Numbered from the stretch's first letter, positions 35,209-45,059 are shown. The stretch: DNA of 64,000 nt from Fen-1135 sp963705275 (GCA_963705275.1 OY970063.1:310001-374000); one strand, 5' to 3'. Numbers and translations are program-made. Notes: generated by a model from the sequence alone, not told the origin.

Positions 35209-36516
35209 ATGAATACAATCAAACGGCTTCAACGCCTGACAGGTGATAATTCACCAGGACGTAAGAAAACTCCAAGGGCTGATGAGATCAGCGAACTTCG
35301 GAGGCGCATCGAAGCCATCACATCGCGGCGGCCCATAGCGAATGAGAAGCCAACCGCCAAGCGTTGTGAAGGCCGCATCCCGCTTCATGACGTCATAAGG
35401 GGTGAAGAGGTTATCAGCGCCTTCGGAAAATTCTTCATCATCCATGGTCACCATAAAGCTTCTTCGAAGCACGGTAACCGCCGCATCGGAGAAATAGCAG
35501 CCCTTGACATGAAGGCCGCAGCGATTCTCGCCAATCACGCCGATATCTCTTCCTTCGGCTACAAGGACGCCCTATTTCTAGATACAGAAACTACCGGACT
35601 GGCAGGCGGCACAGGTACCTTTGCTTTTCTTATCGGTATCGGCTGGTTTGAAGATGAGACGTTCCGTACGCAACAGCTATTTGCCCGTGACTTTTCCGAG
35701 GAACATGCGTGCCTTAGCTTTCTTCTCGAAATGGCCCGGGGAAAAAGTTTTCTTGTAACCTACAACGGCAAGGCATTCGATGTCGGTCTCCTCTCGACGC
35801 GTTTTATCCTTAACCGCCTCCCTGATGGTCTCACCGCCATGCCACATCTGGATCTCCTTCACCCTGCCCGCCGCCTTTTCGGGCATCGCCTGGAGAACAA
35901 TCGCCTCTCGACCATGGAAAAGGATATCATAGGATTTCATCGCTATGGTGACATACCAGGAAGCGAAATTCCACAGCGATATTTTAACTGGCTGAGATAT
36001 CGAGATCCTCGCCTGCTGGAAGATGTATTCGAGCACAATCGTCTCGATGTAATTTCTATGGCGGCTCTTGCGGTTTGCCTTGCTGAGATCTTATCCCCTA
36101 CGCCCGACATGGCAACGCGAGAGCATATTGATCTGTTAGCAGCTGCGCGCCTGCTCCTCGACCGTGGGAAATTGAGCAGTGCCCAGACGATCCTGGAGGC
36201 GCTGATAACGTCAGATGAGACTCACGTCGTCTTTGAAGCGAGGAAAAACCTGTCGCTCATCCACAAACGCCATGGTCGCTGGAGTGACGCCATCAATCTC
36301 TGGGAAACTATGCTTCTTAGCGACCCCGGTAATTTTTTTGCCGTAGATGAGCTGGCTAAGTATCTCGAGCACCGGCAACGTAATTTCAGAAAAGCTATCA
36401 GAATAATAAGCGAAGCCTTGAGCGTCCCGCAAAGAAACACAGCCTCAGAAAGGGATGCCTTGATTTATCGTCTCAAGCGTCTTAGAAGTCGAGCAGGCCA
36501 TGTTACCGATGAATAG
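35209..36516 (+). CDS. mrfB: MrfB-like 3'-5' exonuclease with TPR tail (YprB-like)
   Basis: A 435-residue protein beginning 3 bases after mrfA. DALFLDTETTGLAGGTGTFAF carries the DxE motif of the RNase H-like exonuclease domain, VTYNGKAFDVGLLSTRF and MPHLDLLHPARRLFG follow with further acidic residues, and HNRLDVISMAAL completes the DEDD set. The C-terminal 130 residues are TPR-like (LLDRGKLSSAQTILEAL). In B. subtilis MrfB is a DNA exonuclease acting with MrfA. The N-terminal extension is variable in the family. Confidence 0.88.
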   Translation: MNTIKRLQRLTGDNSPGRKKTPRADEISELRRRIEAITSRRPIANEKPTAKRCEGRIPLHDVIRGEEVISAFGKFFIIHGHHKASSKHGNRRIGEIAALDMKAAAILANHADISSFGYKDALFLDTETTGLAGGTGTFAFLIGIGWFEDETFRTQQLFARDFSEEHACLSFLLEMARGKSFLVTYNGKAFDVGLLSTRFILNRLPDGLTAMPHLDLLHPARRLFGHRLENNRLSTMEKDIIGFHRYGDIPGSEIPQRYFNWLRYRDPRLLEDVFEHNRLDVISMAALAVCLAEILSPTPDMATREHIDLLAAARLLLDRGKLSSAQTILEALITSDETHVVFEARKNLSLIHKRHGRWSDAINLWETMLLSDPGNFFAVDELAKYLEHRQRNFRKAIRIISEALSVPQRNTASERDALIYRLKRLRSRAGHVTDE

Positions 36517-36555
36517 AATAGGTTCAAAGTCCGGTATATTTGTAAGTAATTATTG

Positions 36556-36584
36556 TTGACAAATAAATGACGAGTGCTTAAATT
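36556..36584 (+). promoter_or_regulatory. sigma-70-type promoter before the sigma-4-like gene
   Basis: TTGACA (36556-36561), 17-base spacer, TAAATT (36579-36584). It lies 66 bases before the ATG at 36650. The -35 is perfect and the -10 matches 4 of 6. Confidence 0.5.
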
Positions 36585-36649
36585 ATTTTTAGCTTTTATA
36601 AGCTTTCTCATCGAGATGCTTTGTAACTGAAACAATCTCAAGCCATAAT

Positions 36650-36961
36650 ATGTTGTGGGGTGTCAGTTTGAGTAAATTGATTAACACCTACAGGTGTAAG
36701 AAAAAAGGGCACTTGATATCAGAAGCTTGCCAGGATACGACCTGCGAATGGCGGCTTAAGAATGAAACTTTTCTAAATTGCACATGGGTTGCCTGCAATT
36801 ATGGGCCATTTACTCTTGAAGAAGTGGGTGAAATGATGGGCGTAACTCGCGAGAGAATAAGGCAAATAGAGGCCAAAGCGCTCAAGAAACTACAACATAA
36901 GAAAAGAAGAGAACAGTTGAAAGATTTCGCATCACCTGACAGTGACTGGGATTTTATATAG
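36650..36961 (+). CDS. small sigma-70 region 4-like HTH protein with Cys-rich N-terminus
   Basis: A 103-residue protein. The C-terminal half (GPFTLEEVGEMMGVTRERIRQIEAKALKKL) is a sigma-70 region 4.2 helix-turn-helix, as in RpoD; regions 1-3 and 2 are absent. The N-terminal half has five Cys (C16, C27, C32, C44 and C49), two in NCTWVAC, which could bind metal or sense redox. Such stand-alone region-4 proteins occur in Desulfobacterota and lack assigned function. Start ATG at 36650, though TTG at 36668 is possible. Promoter at 36556. Its 3' end faces ihfB. Confidence 0.75.
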   Translation: MLWGVSLSKLINTYRCKKKGHLISEACQDTTCEWRLKNETFLNCTWVACNYGPFTLEEVGEMMGVTRERIRQIEAKALKKLQHKKRREQLKDFASPDSDWDFI

Positions 36962-36974
36962 TAGTTGCCGCAAT

Positions 36975-37259
36975 CTATTTATAGCGATTTATCATATCGT
37001 AGAGGTCTTTGCCGACCTTAAAGAAGGGCACTTTTCTTGCGGGAAGGTTTATCACATCAGCGGTTTTCGGATTTCTGCCCCTGATCTCTCTCCTGTTTCT
37101 GACTGTAAAATTTCCAAAACCTCTGATTTCTATCCGTTCGCTCCTCTTCAAAGCACCGCTCATTGCCTCGAAGATCAAGTAAACCACGTATGCTATATCC
37201 TTAGGAGGATAGTGCCCGATTTTTTCCTGAACCTTTTTAATCAGCTCTCTTTTCGTCAT
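36975..37259 (-). CDS. ihfB: integration host factor beta-like / HU-family DNA-binding protein
   Basis: A 94-residue protein of the HU/IHF family: MTKRELIKKVQEKIG, the ERIEIRGFGNFTVRNRR strands and GRNPKTADVINLPARKVPFFK, which contains the DNA-intercalating Pro. The place behind rpsA (rpsA-sppA-ihfB) is the same as for ihfB in E. coli and supports IHF beta over HU. It bends DNA at specific sites. The alpha subunit is not in the window. Confidence 0.88.
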   Translation of the reverse strand: MTKRELIKKVQEKIGHYPPKDIAYVVYLIFEAMSGALKRSERIEIRGFGNFTVRNRREIRGRNPKTADVINLPARKVPFFKVGKDLYDMINRYK

Positions 37260-37270
37260 AATGCAGCGCT

Positions 37271-38173
37271 TTAATATTGATTTGCTAGAGGTGAGAGATA
37301 AAAAACTCCATTGAATTGTTGTGCCTTGCCAAGCATCTCATGCTCAAGGGCTATAAACATCTCACGAAACAGATAATCCCAGAATTTTGAGCCTTTCTTC
37401 TTAGGGTATACAATCTCAGGTTTTCCCTTTATCCCTGACATTTCACCGGCAAGCGTCACTGCATATCCCATATCGCCCAAATAGTCGACAAGTCCTAATT
37501 TCTGAGCCTGTCTTCCTGTAAAAATCCTCCCGTCAGCTATTTTTCTCAGGTTTTCTTTTGGGATATTCCTATCCCGGGCCACCATATCAAGAAACTGATC
37601 GTAAATGTCATCGACCAGTCCCTGCATCAGCGCCCTTTCTTCAGCCGTCATTTCCCTAACGGGGGAGCCTATGTCCTTAAACTTCCCGCTCTTCACAGCT
37701 GATGCCTTAAGACCCAGCTTTTTCAGGAGCTCCTGAGCATTGGCAAAATGCATAACGGCGGAAATGCTGCCTGTCATAGTTCCTGGATTAGCCACAATTT
37801 TGTCTGTAGCGCAGGCAACCATATAACCTCCAGATGCGGCAATAGACCCCATGGAAGTTATAACTTTTTTCTTCTTTTTCAGATCAGTAACCGCCGCATA
37901 TATCTCTTGTGAAGAAGCGACTCCACCTCCCGGCGAATCAATTCTCAAGACTACAGCTTTTACGGCGTCGTCTTTACCAAATTGATTCAATTGGTCCACA
38001 ACATCACGCGTATCACCAATGAAACCTTCTACTTTTACGACGCCTATCTTATTGTCCAAGGTAAATGAACGCCCGTCTTCCGTCGACGATCCTAAGACAT
38101 ACACGAGCAGAAAGAATACTGTTACAATGAGAAAAAGGAGGAATATTCCAAATATAACGGGATGTCTTCTCAC
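37271..38173 (-). CDS. sppA: signal peptide peptidase SppA (S49)
   Basis: A 300-residue protein with a GTG start ten bases behind rpsA. An N-terminal membrane helix (about 7-27) is followed by the S49 domain: AVVLRIDSPGGGVASSQEIY, the nucleophile Ser in GSIAASGGYMVA and the Lys in VKSGKFKDIGSP, ending GRIFTGRQAQKLGLVDYLG. It degrades signal peptides remaining in the inner membrane. It is co-transcribed with rpsA and ihfB. A second, lipoprotein S49 gene lies at 24186-25172. Confidence 0.9.
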   Translation of the reverse strand: MRRHPVIFGIFLLFLIVTVFFLLVYVLGSSTEDGRSFTLDNKIGVVKVEGFIGDTRDVVDQLNQFGKDDAVKAVVLRIDSPGGGVASSQEIYAAVTDLKKKKKVITSMGSIAASGGYMVACATDKIVANPGTMTGSISAVMHFANAQELLKKLGLKASAVKSGKFKDIGSPVREMTAEERALMQGLVDDIYDQFLDMVARDRNIPKENLRKIADGRIFTGRQAQKLGLVDYLGDMGYAVTLAGEMSGIKGKPEIVYPKKKGSKFWDYLFREMFIALEHEMLGKAQQFNGVFYLSPLANQY

Positions 38174-38182
38174 GGTTTGACA

Positions 38183-39958
38183 TTATCCCTTGTCGTTATC
38201 TGCCATCTTTATGTCAGCCAACACTTTGCCGAGATTTGAACCCACATTTTCCTTGTTGTTCAGGTATTGCGTGCCCGAAGAAGGCCCCTCAGTTGCCGAC
38301 TCATAGTCCTTTATGCTCAGTCTGATTCTCCTGTTCTGCAAATCCACGCTCTTAACTATTGCAGATACCACGTCGCCAACGGCATATATCTCCGATGCAG
38401 ATTTAACCCTTTTGTGGCTTAATTCCGAAATATGAACAAGACCTTCCACACCTTCTTCCAATTCCACAAAAATACCGAAATCCGTTACATTGGTCACCTT
38501 TCCGTTAATGACTGACCCCGTAGAATAAATGAAATTTCTCTCATCCCAGGGGTTCTTGTCCACCTGCTTTATTCCCAGAGAAAATTTTTCATTTGCAACG
38601 TCAATATTCAGGACCATTGCCTCGACTTCTTGACCTTTCTTGTACAATTCTGAAGGATGTTTTATGTTCTGTTTCCATGAAATGTCGGATACATGAACAA
38701 GTCCGTCTATGCCCTCCTCAATACCAACAAAAAAACCGAAGTTCGTGATATTTCGTATGACTCCTTTTACGATACTGCCCTCTGGGTACTTCTGCTTAAG
38801 CGCCTCCCATGGGTTCTCAGTTGTCTGTTTCAATCCCAGTGAAATACGCTTCACCTCAGGATTGACATCCAAAACCATAACCTTTACAGCTTCACCCACG
38901 GATAATACCTTGGATGGATGTTTAATCTCTCTCGTCCAGAACATCTCTGTTATGTGCACGAGTCCTTCCACACCCGGTTCCAGTTCTACGAACACGCCGT
39001 AATCCGTGAGGTTCACCACTTTACCCTCAATCACAGATCCCACGGCATATTTCTTCTCAATCATCTCCCAGGGATTGTCCATCAATTGTTTAAGACCCAG
39101 GGAAACCCGTTCCTTTTCCCTGTCGAAAGATAGCACTTTCACTCTTATCCTGTCGCCTTTGGAAAAATTATCGGACGGTCGCGTAATTCTTCCCCATGAA
39201 ATATCCGTTACATGGAGGAGGCCATCAATCCCTCCTAAATCAATGAAAAGTCCGTAATCGGTTATGTTCTTGATAACCCCTTCTATGATCTTTCCTTCCT
39301 CGATACCTTCGAGGGTCTCCCTCTTTGCTGCAATTCTTTCCTGCTCCAAAATGGATCTTCTGGAGAGCACAACATTGTTTCGCTTCCTGTCATATTTGAG
39401 AACATTAAACATCAATGTCTGCCCCACGTATTTGTCGAGGTCCCTTACTGGACGCACATCCACCTGAGACCCGGGGAGGAAGGCCAATATTCCAATATCC
39501 ACGGAAAGCCCACCTTTAACTCTCTCTACGACCGTACCCTTTACCGGAGTATTATGTTCACATGCATTCTTAACATCATCCCATATCTTAATCTTTACAG
39601 CCTTATCTCGCGACAATACCAGATTTCCATCTGTATCCCTTCTGTCTACTAAAACTTCCAGTTCGTCGCCAACAACAAGAGAAATATTCCCCTCATCATC
39701 CTTCAATTCCCTTGCTGGAATATAACCTTCCGTTTTCCAGCCGACATCAACCATGAGAACGTCGCTGTTAATCTGGACAACCTTTCCTGTTACTATCTGT
39801 CCAAGCTGGACACTCTGCAGACTCTGCTCATATAATTCTCTAAATCCGATATCCTCTTCCTTACCGGCGGCCTTTTGAGGAGCTGCTGCTGATGCTTTCT
39901 CATCGACCTTCTCGCCATCAACTTGTTCTTTAGAAATTGAGTTATTGCTGTTAACCAT
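38183..39958 (-). CDS. rpsA: 30S ribosomal protein S1
   Basis: A 591-residue protein with six S1 (OB-fold) repeats, separated by the usual LGLKQL...NPWE linkers. The repeats have DYGLFIDLGGIDGLLH, DYGVFVELEPGVEGLVH, NFGFFVGIEEGIDGLVH and DFGIFVELEEGVEGLVH. Length fits six-repeat S1 (557 in E. coli) with an extended acidic N-terminus. It helps the ribosome bind structured mRNA. The operon cmk-rpsA-sppA-ihfB runs on the minus strand. Confidence 0.95.
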   Translation of the reverse strand: MVNSNNSISKEQVDGEKVDEKASAAAPQKAAGKEEDIGFRELYEQSLQSVQLGQIVTGKVVQINSDVLMVDVGWKTEGYIPARELKDDEGNISLVVGDELEVLVDRRDTDGNLVLSRDKAVKIKIWDDVKNACEHNTPVKGTVVERVKGGLSVDIGILAFLPGSQVDVRPVRDLDKYVGQTLMFNVLKYDRKRNNVVLSRRSILEQERIAAKRETLEGIEEGKIIEGVIKNITDYGLFIDLGGIDGLLHVTDISWGRITRPSDNFSKGDRIRVKVLSFDREKERVSLGLKQLMDNPWEMIEKKYAVGSVIEGKVVNLTDYGVFVELEPGVEGLVHITEMFWTREIKHPSKVLSVGEAVKVMVLDVNPEVKRISLGLKQTTENPWEALKQKYPEGSIVKGVIRNITNFGFFVGIEEGIDGLVHVSDISWKQNIKHPSELYKKGQEVEAMVLNIDVANEKFSLGIKQVDKNPWDERNFIYSTGSVINGKVTNVTDFGIFVELEEGVEGLVHISELSHKRVKSASEIYAVGDVVSAIVKSVDLQNRRIRLSIKDYESATEGPSSGTQYLNNKENVGSNLGKVLADIKMADNDKG

Positions 39959-40131
39959 TAAACCGTTACCCCCTGAATTTTGTAAAAACCCTTTATAAGA
40001 GCAAATGAAGTAGCATACTGGTTATGAAATATCAAGCTAATTCAAAATTTCTGCCCTGCGCGCGATCTCCTGTGAATCCGTCGGATCAAAAAAATAATGC
40101 CGCATCAGCTATTTACGAGCTACCTGTCATC

Positions 40132-40800
40132 CTACGCACTCTTAATTATGGAAATCATCTTCTCAACTACTTCTCTGACATTCATCCTTGTGGAGTCGAC
40201 AATAATTGCATCTTCGGAAGGCTTCAGAGGGGCTATATCTCTCTCCCGATCTTGCCGGTCCCTGGCAACTAAGTCGCCTGCAATTGTCTCAAAATCTGCA
40301 TCGCTACCCCGCGTGCGCAGTTCACTATAGCGCCTTCTAATTCTTTCTTCCACACCAGCATCCAGGTAGAACTTATAATCGGCATTGGGAAAGACCACTG
40401 TTCCCATGTCTCTACCTTCGGCCACTACCCCCCCCTTCTTGCCAACGTCGCGCTGAATCGACAGCAGTCGCTCCCTGACTACGGAAACTGCCGAAACCGT
40501 TGAAGCGGCAAGACCTACCTGCTCACTCCTTATTCTCTTCGTTACATTTTCGCCATCGACAAAGACATTTAGGGTGCCATCGATATTTTCCAGATATATC
40601 TTGATGCGGGAACACAAACCGGCGAGTTCCTTTTCATCGCGGGGTGAAATCCCTTCTTGGAGAACTTTGTAGGCAAACGCTCTGTAAAGAGCCCCCGTGT
40701 CCAGATAAATATATGACAATTTATTTGCAAGCGCCCTGCTGACTGTACTCTTGCCCGCACCGGCGGGACCGTCGATTGTGATAACGAATTTCTTGTTCAT
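40132..40800 (-). CDS. cmk: cytidylate kinase
   Basis: A 222-residue P-loop kinase. TIDGPAGAGKSTVSR at residues 8-22, YLDTGALYRAFA for CMP binding, GRDMGTVVFPNADYKFYLDA and SEDAIIVDSTRMNVREVVE are the family motifs. It phosphorylates CMP and dCMP. It starts the cmk-rpsA-sppA-ihfB gene string, as in many proteobacteria. There is no terminator before rpsA (173-base gap), but a separate promoter for rpsA cannot be excluded. Confidence 0.95.
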   Translation of the reverse strand: MNKKFVITIDGPAGAGKSTVSRALANKLSYIYLDTGALYRAFAYKVLQEGISPRDEKELAGLCSRIKIYLENIDGTLNVFVDGENVTKRIRSEQVGLAASTVSAVSVVRERLLSIQRDVGKKGGVVAEGRDMGTVVFPNADYKFYLDAGVEERIRRRYSELRTRGSDADFETIAGDLVARDRQDRERDIAPLKPSEDAIIVDSTRMNVREVVEKMISIIKSA

Positions 40801-41071
40801 AGTTAACTGCCTTTACAAATGCTTATAAACGCATCTTGAAGACGGACGCATCCAACTATCATACGCCAGCGCTATAGCATATTGGGCAACCCTTAACAAT
40901 ATTAAACAGTAACACATATCAACACTGACAGCCTTCACGGCTCGATGGTAATGCATAAACGATGACTTGATTATGATTTCCAAAAGAGTTAATAAGAAAA
41001 ATACTCCTTGGCTGTATGCGCCGACAGCGCATATATTCAAATGACAATTTCTTAATTGGAGAGGTTAACTA

Positions 41072-42469
41072 TTGCATCAATTCTGTATCATCCGACGCAA
41101 GGGGACAGCAATCATTCCTGCCATTATTTTCTTTCTGATCTTCCATGCTGCTGGATTAGCCCACGCCTCTTTTACTATTGAAGACGAAAGGAAACTCGGA
41201 AAGGAATTTTATGAGAGGCTAGATAAGACCGGTGTCCTGATCCATGACCAGAAAATAGAAGCCTACATCAATCAGTTGGGATATAAAGTACTCGCTCAAA
41301 GTGAGAATGCACCTTTTGAATTTCGATTCTCAGTGATCAAGAGCTCGGCAATCAATGCCTTTGCCACGCCTGGAGGTTATGTATATGTTAATAGCGGTTT
41401 AATCACTTTGGTTGAGAAGGAGAGTGAGCTGGCTTCCGTGCTCGCACATGAAATAGCACATATAAATAAGAGGCATGTCGCGAGTATCATAGAAAAATCG
41501 CAGAAGGTCGGTATGGCTACGCTCGCAGCAGTCCTTGCCGGTGCCTTTCTTGGGGGCGGGGGGGATCTCTCTGCCGCTGTCGCTAGTTTTTCTTTGGCGA
41601 CGGCTACAACCTTAAGTCTTAAATATAGTCGCGAGCACGAGGAAGAGGCGGATAGGTTGGGCATGTCCTACCTGGTCAGAGCCGGATATGACGGCAAGGC
41701 CATGCTGGATTTTTTGAAATTGATGAGGAAATATGAGTTTTACTCCAGCAATATACCATCATATTTTCTCACACACCCGGGCACCGATGAGAGGATCAGT
41801 TATGTAGATGCCCTTCTTCAGACTTCATATACCCAGAAGGGACGCGACAGCATGATCGGTAACTTAAAGAGGGTGCAAACCATCCTTATGTTTGGAGAAA
41901 AGAACCTCAATTCCAGTCTTCATTATTTCCAGAATGATCTGCAAAAGAACCCGATTAACGTTGACGCCCTCTATGGGATGGCAGTAACGCAGGAAAAGCT
42001 GGGACGAACTGACGAATCGCTGATCTATTTCCGCAAAGCCCTGAATCTGTCTCCAGGCGATCAGGACATAAATAGGGATCTTGGAATTCTTTACTTCAAG
42101 CTTGGCCGGCCGGCAGACGCAATTGTTTTCCTTCGCAAGGTATTGGACATCAAAGAAGACGATCTTGACACTTTGCTCTACCTTGGCAGATCTTACGAAT
42201 TGCAGGGTGACTATACAGCAGCATTGAATCTTTATAAGAAAATCGAGAAGAAGAATATAAATGATGCGGATATATACTACAGCATCGCCATGGCATACGG
42301 GAAAACAAACAATCCTGGCGATTCTCACTACTATTTCGGCATCTACTTCAAGAAGAAAAAGAAGATCGATAGCGCGCTGTTTCACTTCAAGGAAGCCATG
42401 AAGTATTTTCCCGCGCAAGGTGAGAGATCTCAGGAAATAGAAAAGGAAATAAAGTCAATAAAACGGTAA
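41072..42469 (+). CDS. M48 family metalloprotease with TPR domain (BepA-like)
   Basis: A 465-residue exported protein; TTG start with GGAGAGG 7 bases upstream. After a signal peptide (about 1-30) comes the M48 domain: VLAHEIAHINKRHVA (HExxH zinc site) and YSREHEEEADRLGMSYL (third ligand Glu), then about 200 residues of TPR (ALYGMAVTQEKLGRTDESLIYF, DINRDLGILYFKLGRPADAI). This layout is BepA/YfgC, a periplasmic protease and chaperone for outer-membrane assembly. Its 3' end faces an HD-GYP gene 9 bases away. Confidence 0.85.
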   Translation: MHQFCIIRRKGTAIIPAIIFFLIFHAAGLAHASFTIEDERKLGKEFYERLDKTGVLIHDQKIEAYINQLGYKVLAQSENAPFEFRFSVIKSSAINAFATPGGYVYVNSGLITLVEKESELASVLAHEIAHINKRHVASIIEKSQKVGMATLAAVLAGAFLGGGGDLSAAVASFSLATATTLSLKYSREHEEEADRLGMSYLVRAGYDGKAMLDFLKLMRKYEFYSSNIPSYFLTHPGTDERISYVDALLQTSYTQKGRDSMIGNLKRVQTILMFGEKNLNSSLHYFQNDLQKNPINVDALYGMAVTQEKLGRTDESLIYFRKALNLSPGDQDINRDLGILYFKLGRPADAIVFLRKVLDIKEDDLDTLLYLGRSYELQGDYTAALNLYKKIEKKNINDADIYYSIAMAYGKTNNPGDSHYYFGIYFKKKKKIDSALFHFKEAMKYFPAQGERSQEIEKEIKSIKR

Positions 42470-42478
42470 GGTCCGGAT

Positions 42479-44143
42479 TCAGGACATGTCAATCTGGTTA
42501 GGTGGCAACTCTTTCCTTGCATAGTCAAGATGAATCCGCTCTTTGATAAACAATTCGAACAGATTTCTATCAATATGACTATCCTCCACCATATTTTCCA
42601 TTATTTTAATCGCTTCCGATAGAGACTTTCCCTTCTTGTACGGTCTGTCCTTTGCAGTTAATGCATCGAAAACGTCCGCAAGAGCAATGATTCGAGCCTG
42701 GAGGGGAATCTCATTGCCTTTTAATCCAAAGGGATATCCGGCGCCATCGATCCTCTCGTGATGGGAAGAAGCATAATAGGAAACGTTCCTTAATTTCTTA
42801 GGAAACGGGAGCTGAGAGAGCATCTTGTGTGTAACAGTAACATGATTCTTGACAATCTCTTTTTCCTTATCAGTGAGAGTACCCACGGGGATGCTCAGAT
42901 TATATAGCTCATCATCGCTGAGCAAATTGCGCATTTCTCCACCGAGAATCCATTTTCTCCCTGCTATGTCCTTCAATCGGTCAAGCATCTCTCCACTCAT
43001 GAATATTGTTCCGGCATTAATATCTCCAAGGAAATTATAGTCTGCATCCAAATCCAGGTCCTCTTTAACAGTATCATTTATCTCTCCCCCACTCTTCGTA
43101 TTTCCCTGCCAATTTCCGTTTTTCAGCTTTTCAATTGCACGGTCCCGTCTCAGGATCTCAAACCTTTCTTTTAAGACTTCTATCCTGTTATATATTGTTT
43201 CAAGTTTCTTCCCCTTATCGACAATATATTCAGGCGTAGTTATCTTGCCGACATCATGAAGCCAGGCAGAGATGCGGAGTTCCTTCAATTTATCTTCATC
43301 AAAACAGATGCCCGCAAATGGCCCCTCCACACTCTTATTTATCTTTTCCGCAATGGCCATAGTCAACTCTGAAACGCGGCGAACATGGCCGCCCGTGTAG
43401 GGAGATTTTTCATCAATCGCAGTTGCAATCGATCTAATGAAGGATTCCAACAAGTTTTCAAGATCATGTATTAGACGATTATTAGAAATGGCAACAGCCG
43501 CCTGAGATGCTAATGACTCTGTCATTTTCTGATTCTCTTTTGAAAATGAGATGACTTCCGTTTTTCCTTCAATTTGGGCATTCAATAACTGCAAGACGCC
43601 GATAATGTCATTTTCATGATTTCGCATAGGAACTACGAGCATCGACTCCGAGCGGTATCCCGTTTCTGCATCGAATCTCCTCGTGCCCTCAAAATTGAAC
43701 CCTTCTGCATGATAGACGTCGGCAATATTGACTACCTCACGGGTTATGGCGGCATATGCAGAAACATTGGCATGATTGGGCGTCCCATCGAGATTCTTCA
43801 ACTTTACAGGCGGCCAGGTAATCTTTCCACCCGTTCCGCCCATACGGATATTCAAGGAATTGTTCTGGACAATGGCAAAGTGGAGTTCCTCCTCATCGTC
43901 CGATATGACATACAGAGTGCCGCCGTCAGCATTCGTGAATTCTCTCGCCTCGTCGACAATCATCTCCAAGAGCCTGTCCAGGTTCTTCTCCGCCGATAGA
44001 GCCGTCCCTATCTGATTTAACCGCCTGATCTGATCAAGCTGTTTTCCCATGAATCCTGTAACTTCCGGCGCGAGTTTGCCCAACAAATTGATCTGGCCGT
44101 TATCCTTACTGCAAACAGGTTTTGCTTTCTTGCCCTTGCTCAC
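42479..44143 (-). CDS. GAF / HD-GYP domain protein, putative c-di-GMP phosphodiesterase
   Basis: A 554-residue protein with GTG start. Residues 45-215 form a GAF domain (IVDEAREFTNADGGTLYVI) and 230-530 an HD-GYP domain: SPYTGGHVRRVSELT, LHDVGKITTPEYIVDK (HD), HVTVTHKML, ASSHHERIDGAGYPFGLKG (GYP) and ARIIALADVFDALTAKDRPYKKG. These residues make a metal-dependent c-di-GMP phosphodiesterase. An insertion of about 60 residues lies between the first two blocks. The GAF domain may sense a small ligand. No membrane helix is present. Confidence 0.88.
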   Translation of the reverse strand: MSKGKKAKPVCSKDNGQINLLGKLAPEVTGFMGKQLDQIRRLNQIGTALSAEKNLDRLLEMIVDEAREFTNADGGTLYVISDDEEELHFAIVQNNSLNIRMGGTGGKITWPPVKLKNLDGTPNHANVSAYAAITREVVNIADVYHAEGFNFEGTRRFDAETGYRSESMLVVPMRNHENDIIGVLQLLNAQIEGKTEVISFSKENQKMTESLASQAAVAISNNRLIHDLENLLESFIRSIATAIDEKSPYTGGHVRRVSELTMAIAEKINKSVEGPFAGICFDEDKLKELRISAWLHDVGKITTPEYIVDKGKKLETIYNRIEVLKERFEILRRDRAIEKLKNGNWQGNTKSGGEINDTVKEDLDLDADYNFLGDINAGTIFMSGEMLDRLKDIAGRKWILGGEMRNLLSDDELYNLSIPVGTLTDKEKEIVKNHVTVTHKMLSQLPFPKKLRNVSYYASSHHERIDGAGYPFGLKGNEIPLQARIIALADVFDALTAKDRPYKKGKSLSEAIKIMENMVEDSHIDRNLFELFIKERIHLDYARKELPPNQIDMS

Positions 44144-44366
44144 TTGACACCCTCGAAGAAATTCAAATGCTCAGAGAAAGACACAGTCCATAAATAATAT
44201 AATATTCGAAACGCGCCCTTCGACAATTTCAGAATGGACCAATCGGGAAATGAGGCATAAAGAATACTCTGCATATTTTGGCATGAGCCTGGGGAGAGAA
44301 GAATGAGACGCAACGCCGGCGGGCCTTGCGCTAATTCCCATTACGGTATTCATCATAGTGCATGAT

Positions 44367-45056
44367 CTATCTCAATCGGACACCAGGCACGTCTTTCTTG
44401 AGTTTCTCTCTGAAGTTTTCCATCTCTTCCTGCGAATATGCTTTATGCTTCAGAAATTGTTTATCGAGAGTTTTTGTGGGAACAAACTGCTGTAATATGT
44501 AACAGCTCGCATTTCTCAGTATCTTCCCCATCTCCAAGAGATCATCTTCTTGCAGCAGACTCTTGGGGATGGTTGTGCGAAATTCATAAGGCACGCCTGA
44601 TTTCATGATCATTTCTATACTCTGTCTGATCTTATCCACATCGATCTTTGACTTTGTCACCATCTTGTACTTATGAAGAGGCCCCTTCATATCCATGGCG
44701 ATATAGTCCACCAACCGGCTCCTGATGAGTTGTTCCAACACCTCAGGATAGGAACCGTTTGTGTCTAATTTAACCAAGTAGCCGATTTTTCTAATACACT
44801 TTATAAAGTCGATCAAGTCATGATGTATGGTGGGCTCGCCTCCTGTAATTGTTACAGCTTCAAGCTTGCCCTTACGTCTTTCCAGAAAAGACACTACTTC
44901 TTCCTCCGAGAGACATTCTCCATACATATCCGGATCCACTAATTCCGGATTATGACAGTAGGGACACCTGAAGTTACAGCCCTGCGTGAATGCGATCGCA
45001 CTTATTTTCCCGGGATATTCCATCAATGATACTTTCTGCAACCCGCCAATCTGCAT
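44367..45056 (-). CDS. nrdG: anaerobic ribonucleotide reductase activating enzyme
   Basis: A 229-residue radical SAM protein; CNFRCPYCHNPEL is the CxxxCxxC cluster motif, and VTITGGEPTIH follows with the GGE motif. It starts 3 bases after the nrdD stop on the minus strand. It makes the glycyl radical of NrdD using SAM. The type (FQGEG-like with MEYPGKISAIAFTQGC) is the one often found with NrdD in strict anaerobes. It could also be classed with pyruvate formate-lyase activators, but the linkage to nrdD settles it. Confidence 0.92.
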   Translation of the reverse strand: MQIGGLQKVSLMEYPGKISAIAFTQGCNFRCPYCHNPELVDPDMYGECLSEEEVVSFLERRKGKLEAVTITGGEPTIHHDLIDFIKCIRKIGYLVKLDTNGSYPEVLEQLIRSRLVDYIAMDMKGPLHKYKMVTKSKIDVDKIRQSIEMIMKSGVPYEFRTTIPKSLLQEDDLLEMGKILRNASCYILQQFVPTKTLDKQFLKHKAYSQEEMENFREKLKKDVPGVRLR

Positions 45057-45059
45057 CTT

